This document shows positions 7,007 through 12,735 of a stretch of 12,735 nt of DNA, in pieces (positions within the stretch are counted from its first letter, which is position 1; every line of letters starts with the position of its first letter). The stretch covers positions 1 through 12,735 of the forward strand of contig CAYXJZ010000090.1 in the NCBI GenBank assembly GCA_964465355.1, written 5' to 3'. A program made the position numbers and the translations under genes. This DNA is from JAABTL01 sp964465355. Lineage in GTDB: Bacteria > Deinococcota > Deinococci > Deinococcales > Trueperaceae. The notes under the pieces are model-generated. The model saw only the letters and a program-made list of their open reading frames with translations, had not been told where the DNA came from and did no database searches.

Positions 7007-7495
7007 CTAGCCTGGTCTGGTCGGGTAGTGATGGACCTCGTGCGAGAGCAGCTTCCCGCCTTGGTAACGGAAGGTGGCGCTGAAGAAGCCAGGCAGGTCC
7101 AACCAGGGCAGGAAGACGCGGTCGCCCTCCCACAGCTCCAGCTCGAGGAGGCGCGCGGTGGGCACCCAAGCCAAGCTGCCCTCGGGCGGGTCGGGCGCCA
7201 GCTGACCACTGAAGCGTCGCACCACGAAGGCGAAGGCGTACCAGTCGTGCTCGCCGTCGAAGTCGGGGAAGGTGAGCAGGCCCTTGAGCTCGGCCTCCTC
7301 CACCTGCAGGCCGGACTCCTCCAGCACCTCGCGCCGCATGCAGTCCTCGGGCGACTCGCCCGGCTCGAACTTGCCGCCTAGCCCGTTCCATTTGCCGAAG
7401 TGGGTGTCATCCGGTCGCTTGTTCCTGTGCAGCATGAGGCTGAGGTCGCCGTCGCGCACGTAGACGAGGGTGGCGAGCTTGAGGCCCTTGCTCAT
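7007..7495 (-). CDS. Nudix hydrolase, MutT/8-oxo-dGTP diphosphatase-like
   Basis: 162-aa cytosolic Nudix enzyme. The Nudix box GX5EX7REUXEEXGU is complete at 41-63: G41, E47, then REVLEESGL (55-63), with the metal-ligand glutamates E56, E59 and E60. It is preceded by FGKWNGLGGKFEPGES, typical of the group annotated as 8-oxo-dGTP diphosphatases that cleave oxidised nucleoside triphosphates. Other NDP-X substrates are possible, because Nudix specificity lies outside the box. The C-terminal part is Trp/Phe/Leu-rich (LWEGDRVFLPWLDLPG, 121-136). I start at ATG 7495. The frame runs upstream to 7654, but that extension is a Cys/Arg-rich shadow overlapping the small gene before it. It begins 13 bp after that gene's stop, as the third gene of a probable lysC transcript. 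Confidence 0.92.
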   Translation of the reverse strand: MSKGLKLATLVYVRDGDLSLMLHRNKRPDDTHFGKWNGLGGKFEPGESPEDCMRREVLEESGLQVEEAELKGLLTFPDFDGEHDWYAFAFVVRRFSGQLAPDPPEGSLAWVPTARLLELELWEGDRVFLPWLDLPGFFSATFRYQGGKLLSHEVHHYPTRPG

Positions 7496-7508
7496 GGCGC
7501 GCTCGCGG

Positions 7509-7826
7509 TCACGCGTCGTCGTCCGCGTCGTCGGCGGTCTCCAGCACGGCGTCGCGGAAGCCGCGCAGCAACTCCGCGCGCAAGGCGGGGTCGTCTTGCA
7601 GCGCGCCTGCGCGTTCCACCCGCAACCGCAGCCTCGACAGGTCGCGCACCTCACCCGCCAGCGCCAGCTGCCGCCCAGCCCAGCGCACGGCCTCTGCAGG
7701 ATCGCCGGTGGGCGCCAGCAGGCTGCTGCGGCTGCGGGCGCCAGACACCGCCTCCATCACCAGGCGCAGTTCCACCCTGCCCCCCTTGCGTGAGACGAAG
7801 ACCTGCTCCAGCGCATCTGGCCGCAT
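7509..7826 (-). CDS. Small 105-aa protein, possible Y-family polymerase little-finger-like domain
   Basis: I do not recognise this with certainty. It starts with ATG 7826, 5 bp after the lysC stop, and ends 13 bp before the Nudix gene. The tight fit, with no competing reading in that gap, argues it is real. The same frame is open upstream to 8456, but that part lies within lysC and encodes an Arg/Pro-rich shadow. The pattern GGRVELRLVM (15-24), SRSSLLAPTGDP (32-43), an Ala/Leu helix, then LSRLRLRVERAGAL (63-76) recalls the DNA-contacting little-finger domain of Y-family polymerases and ImuB proteins. Those have a basic beta strand, SRS..L..PT.D, a helix and a final RLGVRVS-like strand. It ends in an acidic tail (DDADDDA). 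No catalytic polymerase part is present. No signal peptide or membrane segment. The function is unknown and the domain suggestion is weak. Confidence 0.6.
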   Translation of the reverse strand: MRPDALEQVFVSRKGGRVELRLVMEAVSGARSRSSLLAPTGDPAEAVRWAGRQLALAGEVRDLSRLRLRVERAGALQDDPALRAELLRGFRDAVLETADDADDDA

Positions 7827-7831
7827 CCGGC

Positions 7832-8359
7832 TCAGTCGCCGCCTGAGGGCTGGGTCACCGACGCGGCGGTCCCTGGCTCCTGCGAGAGATCGAAGGCCTC
7901 GTGCACGGCCCGCAGGGCCTCCTGCGCGAAGGAGGCGGGGATGACCACCGAGATCCGCACCTCGCTGGTGGCGATCATCTCGATGTTGGCGCCTACGCCG
8001 GCCACCGCCTCGAACATGCGGGCCGCCACGCCAGGGGTGGAGCCGATGGCCACGCCGACGATGGACAGCTTGACCACGCCGAGGTCGACGGCCGCGCGTC
8101 CACCGAGTCCCTCCAGCACCGCCTTCACGGCCTCCATGGCCTCGTCGACGCGGTCGCGCGGGACCGTGAAGGCCATCTGCTGCCTGCTGTCGTGCGCACC
8201 TGGAACGCCCTGGATGATCATGTCGACCGACACGCCGGCTGCGCCAAGGGCGCCGAAGATGCGGGCGGCCACGCCAGGGACGTCTGGCACGCCGAGGAGG
8301 TCGACACGGGCATGCTGCTGGTCGAGCGCGACGCCGGTGACCGGCCGTTCGTGGTCCAT
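7832..8359 (-). CDS. lysC: Predicted aspartokinase beta subunit from an internal in-frame start
   Basis: In-frame ATG 8359 (Met265 of the alpha chain) would give a 175-aa protein holding only the two ACT domains. AAGGAGG (8365-8371) sits 5 nt before it, a better site than the one before the full-length start. Alpha2beta2 aspartokinases of Bacillus subtilis and Corynebacterium glutamicum make their beta subunit from an internal start at this same kinase-ACT junction. The sequence therefore predicts the same here, by inference; the protein would bind the effector and assemble with alpha. Confidence 0.65.
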   Translation of the reverse strand: MDHERPVTGVALDQQHARVDLLGVPDVPGVAARIFGALGAAGVSVDMIIQGVPGAHDSRQQMAFTVPRDRVDEAMEAVKAVLEGLGGRAAVDLGVVKLSIVGVAIGSTPGVAARMFEAVAGVGANIEMIATSEVRISVVIPASFAQEALRAVHEAFDLSQEPGTAASVTQPSGGD

Positions 8360-9151
8360 GGAGGCCTCCTTGAGCCCTTCGCTGACGATGGTGCCAGGCT
8401 GGAAACTGAACGAGGAGCGCACGTGGATCTTGACCCCGTAGCGGCGCGCGTACCACACGCTGCGCGGGTGCAGCACCTTGGCGCCGAGCGAGGCCATCTC
8501 CAGCATGGACTCGTAGTCGATGTGCTCCAGCTTGCGCGCGCTCGGGATCGCGTGCGGATCGGTGGTGTAGACCCCGTCGGTGTCGGTGTAGATCTCGCAG
8601 ACCTCGGCACCGAGGGCGGCGGCCACCGCCACCGCTGTGGTGTCGGAGCCGCCCCGCCCAAGGGTGGTCACGTCCCCGGCTGCCGTCACCCCCTGGAAGC
8701 CGGCGATGACGCAGACGTCCACCTCATCGAAGGCACGCCTGAGCGGCGCGGCGTCCACCCGCAGGATGCCCGCGCTGCCGAAGCGGTCGTCGGTGAGGAA
8801 GCCCGCCTGGGCGCCGGTCAGGGAGCGGGCACGCACACCCAGCTGCTGCAGGGCCATGGTCAGCAGGGCGATGGAGGTCTGCTCCCCCGTGCTCATCAGC
8901 ATGTCGAGCTCGCGTCGGTCGGGGCGTGGGTTGATCTCGCGGGCGGTGGCGATCAAGCGGTCGGTGGTGTGGCCCATGGCGCTGACGGTCACCGCGACCA
9001 GGTGACCGCCTTCCACGAAGCGCTGGATCCTGGTCGCCACCTTGCGGATGCGCTCGACGTCACCCACGCTGGTGCCGCCGTACTTCTGCACCAGGATGGG
9101 CCTGTGCTCGGCGGCGGCGGATGGCGTGTGGAACTGGGCGTCTGCCTCCAT
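7832..9151 (-). CDS. lysC: Aspartate kinase with two ACT domains (alpha chain)
   Basis: 439-aa aspartokinase, the ATP-dependent first step from aspartate to lysine, threonine, methionine and diaminopimelate. Kinase part: VQKYGGTSVGD (21-31), VSAMGHTTDRL (56-66), MSTGEQTSIALL (86-97), DVTTLGRGGSDTTAVA (160-175), EIYTDTDGVYTTDP (186-199), ASLGAKVLHPRSV (220-232) and HVRSSF (243-248). Two ACT domains follow at about 280-345 and 360-425, with PDVPGVAARIFGAL and GSTPGVAARMFEAV as their ligand-binding loops; lysine and/or threonine feedback is expected. It has an extra 18 or so residues before the kinase and a low-complexity tail. ATG 9151 is preferred; GTG 9178 is an in-frame alternative, and neither has a good SD. 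There is no room upstream for a lysine riboswitch. An internal start before the ACT part is listed separately. Confidence 0.96.
   Translation of the reverse strand: MEADAQFHTPSAAAEHRPILVQKYGGTSVGDVERIRKVATRIQRFVEGGHLVAVTVSAMGHTTDRLIATAREINPRPDRRELDMLMSTGEQTSIALLTMALQQLGVRARSLTGAQAGFLTDDRFGSAGILRVDAAPLRRAFDEVDVCVIAGFQGVTAAGDVTTLGRGGSDTTAVAVAAALGAEVCEIYTDTDGVYTTDPHAIPSARKLEHIDYESMLEMASLGAKVLHPRSVWYARRYGVKIHVRSSFSFQPGTIVSEGLKEASMDHERPVTGVALDQQHARVDLLGVPDVPGVAARIFGALGAAGVSVDMIIQGVPGAHDSRQQMAFTVPRDRVDEAMEAVKAVLEGLGGRAAVDLGVVKLSIVGVAIGSTPGVAARMFEAVAGVGANIEMIATSEVRISVVIPASFAQEALRAVHEAFDLSQEPGTAASVTQPSGGD
8365..8371 (-). promoter_or_regulatory. Internal Shine-Dalgarno in lysC
   Basis: AAGGAGG on the - strand followed by CCTCC and ATG. 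It matches the anti-SD core almost perfectly, with usual spacing, and lies inside coding sequence in the linker between kinase and ACT domains. Confidence 0.7.
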
Positions 9152-9204
9152 GGCGCCAAAGCTTACGACGCTAAGCACGCGAGGGACACGTGGTAGAACG
9201 CGCC
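9152..9204. promoter_or_regulatory. Divergent lysC/fprA spacer with small palindromes
   Basis: Only 53 bp separates the two starts, so both promoters must be compact or lie inside coding sequence. It holds GCTTA-N6-TAAGC (9161-9176), a 5-bp inverted repeat, and CACGTG (9187-9192). TGGTAGAAC (9191-9199, + strand) is -10-like and ends 5 nt before ATG 9205, which would make the fprA message leaderless. These are weak signals. Confidence 0.3.
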
Positions 9205-10614
9205 ATGTCTTCCGCCACCCTGCGCGTCGCCGTGATCGGCGCCGGCCCCTCCGGCTTCTACGCCGCCGATGCCCTGCTGAAGCAGCACCAAGGAGCCACG
9301 GTCGACGTCTTCGACCGCCTGCCGACCCCCTACGGCCTCGTGCGCTATGGCGTGGCGCCCGATCACCAGAAGATCAAGTCGGTGACGAAGGTCTTCGACC
9401 GCCTGGTGGCCGACCCGCGGCTGCGCCTGTTGTGCAACGTCCAGGTGGGTCGCGACATCGGCATCAAGGAACTGCGCCGCCACTACCACGCCCTGATCTT
9501 CAGCTACGGCGCGGCCGCCGACCGGCCGCTCGGTGTGCCTGGCGAAGACCTGGCCGGCAGCATCTCCGCCACGGACTTCGTGGCCTGGTACAACGGGCAC
9601 CCAGACAAGGCCGCCTTCGAGCCGCCATTGGACGCTCGGCACGCGGTGGTGGTCGGCATGGGCAACGTGGCGGTTGACGTCACCCGCGTCCTCTCCAAGA
9701 CCCCGGCCGAGCTGGCCGACTCCGACGCGGCCGACCACGCGCTGGCCGCCCTTGCCCGCAGCCAGGTGCGCGACGTCTACGTGCTTGGCCGCCGCTCCCC
9801 CGCCGAGGCCAAGTGGACCACCAAGGAGCTGCGTGAGCTAGGGGAGCTGGCCGACGCCGACGTGGTGCTCGACCCGGCCGAGCTGGAGCTGCTGCCGCAG
9901 AGCCTGGCGGCCATCGAGGCTGACCCGGCCGCCATGAAGAACCTCGAGGTGCTGCGCGACTTCGCTCAGCGGCCGCTCTCGGGCAAGCCAAGGCGCATCC
10001 ATCTGCGCTTCCTCGTCTCACCGGTGGCACTGGAGTCGGACGACGGTGTGCGCGTCTCCCATGTGGTGCTGGAGCGCAACCGCCTCGAGCCACAGGCGGA
10101 CGGCTCGCTGCGGGCGGTGGGCAGCGGCGAGTTCGAGCGGCTGCCTGCGCAGTTGGTCCTGCGGTCGGTCGGCTACCTCGGCAGGCCGCTGGAGGGCCTG
10201 CCCTTCGACGAGCGGCGCGGCGTGGTGCCCAACCGGGCAGGCAGGGTCTTGAGCGAGACCGGCGGCGAGGCGCTTCCCGGCATGTACGTCGCCGGCTGGA
10301 TCAAGCGCGGACCCACCGGGGTCATCGGCACCAACAAGGCCGACGCCGCCGAGACGGTGGCCACCCTGCTCGGCGACGAGCTGCCTTCGCCGCGGGCCGA
10401 CGGTCCGGCCGACTTGGGCGCCCTGCTGGCCGAGCGCGGTGTGCGGGTGGTGGACGCCGACTGCTGGCGCCGCATCGACGCACTGGAGACCCAAGCCGGC
10501 GCCGCCGTCGGCCGGCCGAGGGTGAAGCTGGTGACCGTGGAGGCGATGTTGGAGGCCGCGGGGCTGGCGGCCAGCGGCTTGGCGGCAGAGGACGCAGTTC
10601 TCGACGAGGGCTAA
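9205..10614 (+). CDS. fprA: Ferredoxin-NADP reductase, adrenodoxin-reductase/FprA family
   Basis: 469-aa FAD enzyme moving electrons between NADPH and a ferredoxin in the cytosol. FAD-binding VAVIGAGPSGFYAAD (8-22) is followed by the family hallmark TPYGLVRYGVAPDHQKIK (41-58). NADP-binding VVGMGNVAVDVTRVL (149-163) is followed by the arginine pair GRRS (195-198) for the 2'-phosphate. The C-terminal FAD/NADP signature is GWIKRGPTGVIGTNKADA (364-381). Length fits mycobacterial FprA and mitochondrial adrenodoxin reductase, not the shorter plant-type FNRs. In-frame GTG 9190 is an alternative start with GAGGG 3-5 nt before it, but the family usually begins a few residues before the FAD motif, favouring ATG 9205. 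No ferredoxin or P450 gene is in view, so the redox partner is unknown. It converges with livF, 54 bp apart. Confidence 0.94.
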   Translation: MSSATLRVAVIGAGPSGFYAADALLKQHQGATVDVFDRLPTPYGLVRYGVAPDHQKIKSVTKVFDRLVADPRLRLLCNVQVGRDIGIKELRRHYHALIFSYGAAADRPLGVPGEDLAGSISATDFVAWYNGHPDKAAFEPPLDARHAVVVGMGNVAVDVTRVLSKTPAELADSDAADHALAALARSQVRDVYVLGRRSPAEAKWTTKELRELGELADADVVLDPAELELLPQSLAAIEADPAAMKNLEVLRDFAQRPLSGKPRRIHLRFLVSPVALESDDGVRVSHVVLERNRLEPQADGSLRAVGSGEFERLPAQLVLRSVGYLGRPLEGLPFDERRGVVPNRAGRVLSETGGEALPGMYVAGWIKRGPTGVIGTNKADAAETVATLLGDELPSPRADGPADLGALLAERGVRVVDADCWRRIDALETQAGAAVGRPRVKLVTVEAMLEAAGLAASGLAAEDAVLDEG

Positions 10615-10668
10615 GCCCTGGTCAGGAAGCGCAACCTGTCGGCCGAAGCCTCAGCCGAGCCTTCGTCT

Positions 10669-11412
10669 TCAAACCTCGCCCAGGTAGGCCCGCTTCATCG
10701 CCTCGTTGCGCAGCAGGTCCTTGGCAGCGCCGGAGAGCACCACCTGGCCGGTCTGCAGCACGTAGCCGCGGTCGGCGATGGAGAGCGCCACGTTGGCGTT
10801 CTGCTCCACCACGAACACCGAGATGCCGCGTTCGTTGACCTGCTTGATGATCTCGAAGATGCGCGCGACGAACAGCGGGGCAAGCCCCATCGAAGGCTCG
10901 TCCATCAGGATCAGCTTGGGCCGGCTCATGAGCGCGCGCCCCATGGCCAGCATCTGCTGCTCACCGCCCGACATGGTGCCGCCCTTCTGGTCCAGTCGTT
11001 CCTGCAGGCGGGGGAAGAGCTCGAAGACGTAGTCCATGTCCTCGGCGATGGCCTTGCGGTCGCGACGCAGGTAGGCGCCCATATCCAGGTTCTCGCGCAC
11101 CGTCATGCGCGGGAAGATGCGGCGGTTCTCTGGCACCACCGCCATGCCGCGTTCGATGCGCTCGGCGGTCGTCAGACGGTCGGCCCGCTCACCGAGGAAG
11201 GTCATCTCGCCTTCGGAGACGCCGACCAGTCCGAGGATGGTCTTCAGGGTGGTGGACTTGCCCGAGGCGTTGCCACCGAGCAGGCACACCATCTCCCCTG
11301 GGTAGATGACCATGTCGACGTCGTGCAGCACCCTGATGGGGCCGTAGTGGGTGGTGACCCCCTTGAGTTCGAGCATGGGTTCGGCGCTGGTGCGGGGGGC
11401 AGCCTCACTCAT
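10669..11412 (-). CDS. livF: Branched-chain amino acid ABC importer, ATPase LivF
   Basis: 247-aa ATPase of the high-affinity branched-chain amino acid (HAAT) importer, one of two nucleotide-binding subunits on the cytoplasmic face of LivHM. Walker A is GGNASGKST (46-54), the signature MSGGEQQ (147-153), Walker B LILMDEPSMGLAPL (167-180), and the LivF-typical VEQN (202-205) stands in place of the usual H-loop histidine. VPENRRIFPRMTVREN (93-108) corresponds to LivF's VPEGRRIFP.LTV.EN. Substitutions against common LivF are Ala in Walker A (GNAS versus GRNG) and Asn after VPE. A 12-residue N-terminal extension precedes the domain. The start ATG overlaps the livG stop as ATGA, so translation is coupled. 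The C-terminal end is near the convergent fprA, and no clear terminator lies in the 54-bp gap. Confidence 0.95.
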   Translation of the reverse strand: MSEAAPRTSAEPMLELKGVTTHYGPIRVLHDVDMVIYPGEMVCLLGGNASGKSTTLKTILGLVGVSEGEMTFLGERADRLTTAERIERGMAVVPENRRIFPRMTVRENLDMGAYLRRDRKAIAEDMDYVFELFPRLQERLDQKGGTMSGGEQQMLAMGRALMSRPKLILMDEPSMGLAPLFVARIFEIIKQVNERGISVFVVEQNANVALSIADRGYVLQTGQVVLSGAAKDLLRNEAMKRAYLGEV

Positions 11413-12251
11413 GGCTCCACCGACCCCTCATGCGCTGGATCGGCATGGCCGCCCCTGTCCGAGTCGGCGTCCTCTTCGGCGGCCGGCTTACCGAGGTAGG
11501 CCTCGATGACCTTGGGATCGTCCACCACCTGCCTGTAGCTGCCCTCTGCGATCTTCTGGCCGTAGTCGAGCACCACCACCCGGTCGCTGATCTCCCCCAC
11601 CAGGTTCATCTTGTGCTCCACCAGCACGATGGTGTAGCCACCTTCGTCGCGCATGCGGCGGATGATCCCGGTGATCTCGGACGTCTCCTTGGGGTTCATG
11701 CCTGCGCTTGGCTCGTCGAGCAGCAGCAGCTTGGCACCGGTGGCCATGGCCCTTGCCATCTCGGTGCGGCGACGGTTGGCGTATGACAGCATCAGCACCT
11801 GCTGGTTGAGACGGAAGCTCATCAGCCGTGGCCCGAAGAAGGCCAGCTTCTCCTGCGCCAGCTCCCTTGCCTCGCGCTCCTGGCGACGGTAGCCGGGCGT
11901 GCGCAGCACGGCCGAGAGCCAGGTGGAGCGGAGGCGATGGTGCTGAGCCACCAGCACGTTCTCCAGGATGCTCATGTGGGTGAACAGGCGCAGGTTCTGG
12001 AAGGTGCGTGCCACGCCAAGGTCGACGATCTGGTTGGGCTTCTTGCCGACGAGTGAACGGCCTTCGAAGCGGATGTCGCCGGAATCGGGGCGGTAGACGC
12101 CGGTGATCAGGTTGAAGATGGTGCTCTTGCCAGCGCCGTTGGGGCCGATGATCGAAATGATCTCGCCCTTCTCGACGTGGAAGGAGACGTCCTGGGTGGC
12201 CTTGAGGCCACCGAAGGACTTGTTCAGCTGCTCGACCTCGAGCATGGCCAT
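11409..12251 (-). CDS. livG: Branched-chain amino acid ABC importer, ATPase LivG
   Basis: 280-aa second ATPase of the Liv importer. Walker A GPNGAGKST (36-44), the LivG hallmark VARTFQNLRLF (80-90), Walker B LLLLDEPSAGMNP (175-187), and the H-loop VEH (His213) are all present. The signature region reads LSYANRRRTEMARAM (155-169), where LivG proteins normally have L(S/P)YGxQRRLEIARAL. The usually invariant Gly is Ala and the Gln is Arg. About 25 extra C-terminal residues are acidic and end HADPAHEGSVEP. The start follows livM by 2 bp, with GGAGG (12261-12265) 9 nt ahead of ATG. It is likely part of a livHMGF operon transcribed leftward. LivG-like ATPases also serve urea and other HAAT importers, so leucine/isoleucine/valine specificity is inferred from family. 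Confidence 0.94.
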   Translation of the reverse strand: MAMLEVEQLNKSFGGLKATQDVSFHVEKGEIISIIGPNGAGKSTIFNLITGVYRPDSGDIRFEGRSLVGKKPNQIVDLGVARTFQNLRLFTHMSILENVLVAQHHRLRSTWLSAVLRTPGYRRQEREARELAQEKLAFFGPRLMSFRLNQQVLMLSYANRRRTEMARAMATGAKLLLLDEPSAGMNPKETSEITGIIRRMRDEGGYTIVLVEHKMNLVGEISDRVVVLDYGQKIAEGSYRQVVDDPKVIEAYLGKPAAEEDADSDRGGHADPAHEGSVEP

Positions 12252-12253
12252 GA

Positions 12254-12735
12254 TCAGCTTCCTCCCCGACCGCGCCCGCCGCCACCAGGTGGCGAGTCGG
12301 GCGGCACGGCGATGCTCAGCGGTCCGCCGACCCCCTCCGCTGGGGATGGAGCACCGCGGTTCAGCTCAGGGTTGCTCAGCCAGGCGTCCTGTCTGCGCTC
12401 CTCCTCGGTCGGCCCGCTGCGGTCCTCACCGAAGAAGCGTGCCCAGTTGAACTCGGCCCTGCCGACCATGCCCTCAGGCCGGAAGACCATGATCGTCACC
12501 AGCAGCACCGAGAGGAAGATGGCGCGCATGCCGAAGCCGCGGAAGCTGCCGTTCAGGAAGGCCGGGTCGATGGCGGCCAACACCGCAAGCAGCACGGCTC
12601 CACCCCCCAGGACCCACACGGACGGATGCATCCTCGGCCGTATCCTTCGCAATCGGCGGAAGACAAGGGCGGCAGCGGCCGCGAAGAGCAGGATGCCGGC
12701 CACGATGTAGGTCCATGTCTGCAGCGAGTAGGTCT
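12254..12735 (-). CDS. livM: Branched-chain amino acid ABC permease LivM, C-terminal part (5' end outside window)
   Basis: The frame is open to the right edge, so only the last about 160 residues of this inner-membrane permease are visible. Three hydrophobic stretches can be seen: YIVAGILLFAAAAALVF (start of the visible part), VWVLGGGAVLLAVLAAI, and GMRAIFLSVLLVTIMVFRPEG. The last carries the FRPEG motif that ends the final membrane helix of LivM. GTG 12703 is in frame but is not the true start. After the FRPEG motif comes a tail of roughly 60 residues, first charged (FFGEDRSGPTEEERRQD), then Pro/Gly/Arg-rich (PPDSPPGGGGRGRGGS), far longer than LivM usually has after this motif. The stop is 2 bp before livG, and the livG ribosome binding site lies within its last codons. 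Confidence 0.88.
   Translation of the reverse strand, partial: TYSLQTWTYIVAGILLFAAAAALVFRRLRRIRPRMHPSVWVLGGGAVLLAVLAAIDPAFLNGSFRGFGMRAIFLSVLLVTIMVFRPEGMVGRAEFNWARFFGEDRSGPTEEERRQDAWLSNPELNRGAPSPAEGVGGPLSIAVPPDSPPGGGGRGRGGS

Noticed and set aside
5080..7083. 667-codon open frame on the + strand
   Set aside because: It runs antisense through etfB and the acyl-CoA dehydrogenase, is Arg/Ser/Gly-rich with no family motif, and is the expected by-product of GC-rich coding DNA.
7496..7654. Upstream extension of the Nudix gene
   Set aside because: Cys/Arg-rich shadow over the small 105-aa gene; homologous sequence begins at ATG 7495.
7827..8456. Longer 315-codon version of the small gene
   Set aside because: The extra 210 codons lie within lysC and read as Arg/Pro-rich shadow sequence; only the part from 7826 looks like a protein.
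7901..9196. 431-codon open frame on the + strand
   Set aside because: Antisense to lysC, His/Gly/Asp-rich composition, no motif; lysC is unmistakable on the other strand.
10607..10619. AGGGCT-A-AGCCCT palindrome over the fprA stop as a terminator
   Set aside because: At most a 5-bp stem with a 3-nt loop and no T-tract; too weak to call.

Overview
The window is a gene-dense piece of a high-GC bacterial chromosome (GC looks close to 70% by eye, not computed). Spacers are short, GTG starts occur, and there is no mobile element, CRISPR array, tRNA or rRNA. The gene set includes an adrenodoxin-reductase-like FprA, an acyl-CoA dehydrogenase with ETF, a LivFGM importer and a two-ACT aspartokinase. 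It fits an aerobic, lipid- and amino-acid-oxidising bacterium. A Myxococcota or other deltaproteobacteria-like lineage is my best guess, but nothing in the sequence proves the taxon.

Left part (1-3425, + strand): the 3' end of a type I GAPDH gene, then pgk, then two overlapping genes. The first encodes a stand-alone RLAN-like domain (the domain usually found at the N-terminus of RimK-like ATP-grasp ligases). The second encodes the matching RimK-like ATP-grasp amidoligase. All four are close enough to be one transcript. From the right, on the - strand, comes a RimI-like GNAT acetyltransferase whose 3' end overlaps the ligase gene by 68 bp. RLAN + RimK-like ligase + GNAT is a known comparative-genomic association thought to make or modify peptides. 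Here the parts are split and arranged unusually, and this is the best candidate for an undescribed system in the window.

Middle (3358-6909, - strand): acyl-CoA dehydrogenase, then etfB, etfA and the GNAT gene. The dehydrogenase passes electrons to ETF. A 142-bp spacer before etfB has a plausible extended -10 promoter inside an inverted repeat. The GNAT gene begins 9 bp after etfA, so it probably belongs to the etf transcript.

Next (7007-9151, - strand): aspartokinase (lysC), a small 105-aa protein of uncertain identity and a Nudix hydrolase, tightly packed. Inside lysC an almost perfect Shine-Dalgarno sequence precedes an in-frame ATG just ahead of the ACT domains. It predicts a separately translated regulatory beta subunit. 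A short divergent spacer separates lysC from fprA (9205-10614, + strand).

Right end (10669-12735, - strand): livM (partial), livG and livF of a branched-chain amino acid ABC importer, joined by a 2-bp gap and an ATGA overlap. With the acyl-CoA dehydrogenase and ETF this suggests uptake and oxidation of branched-chain amino acids, which is inference. No gene-free stretch exceeds 300 bp; the longest is the 142-bp etfB upstream region.
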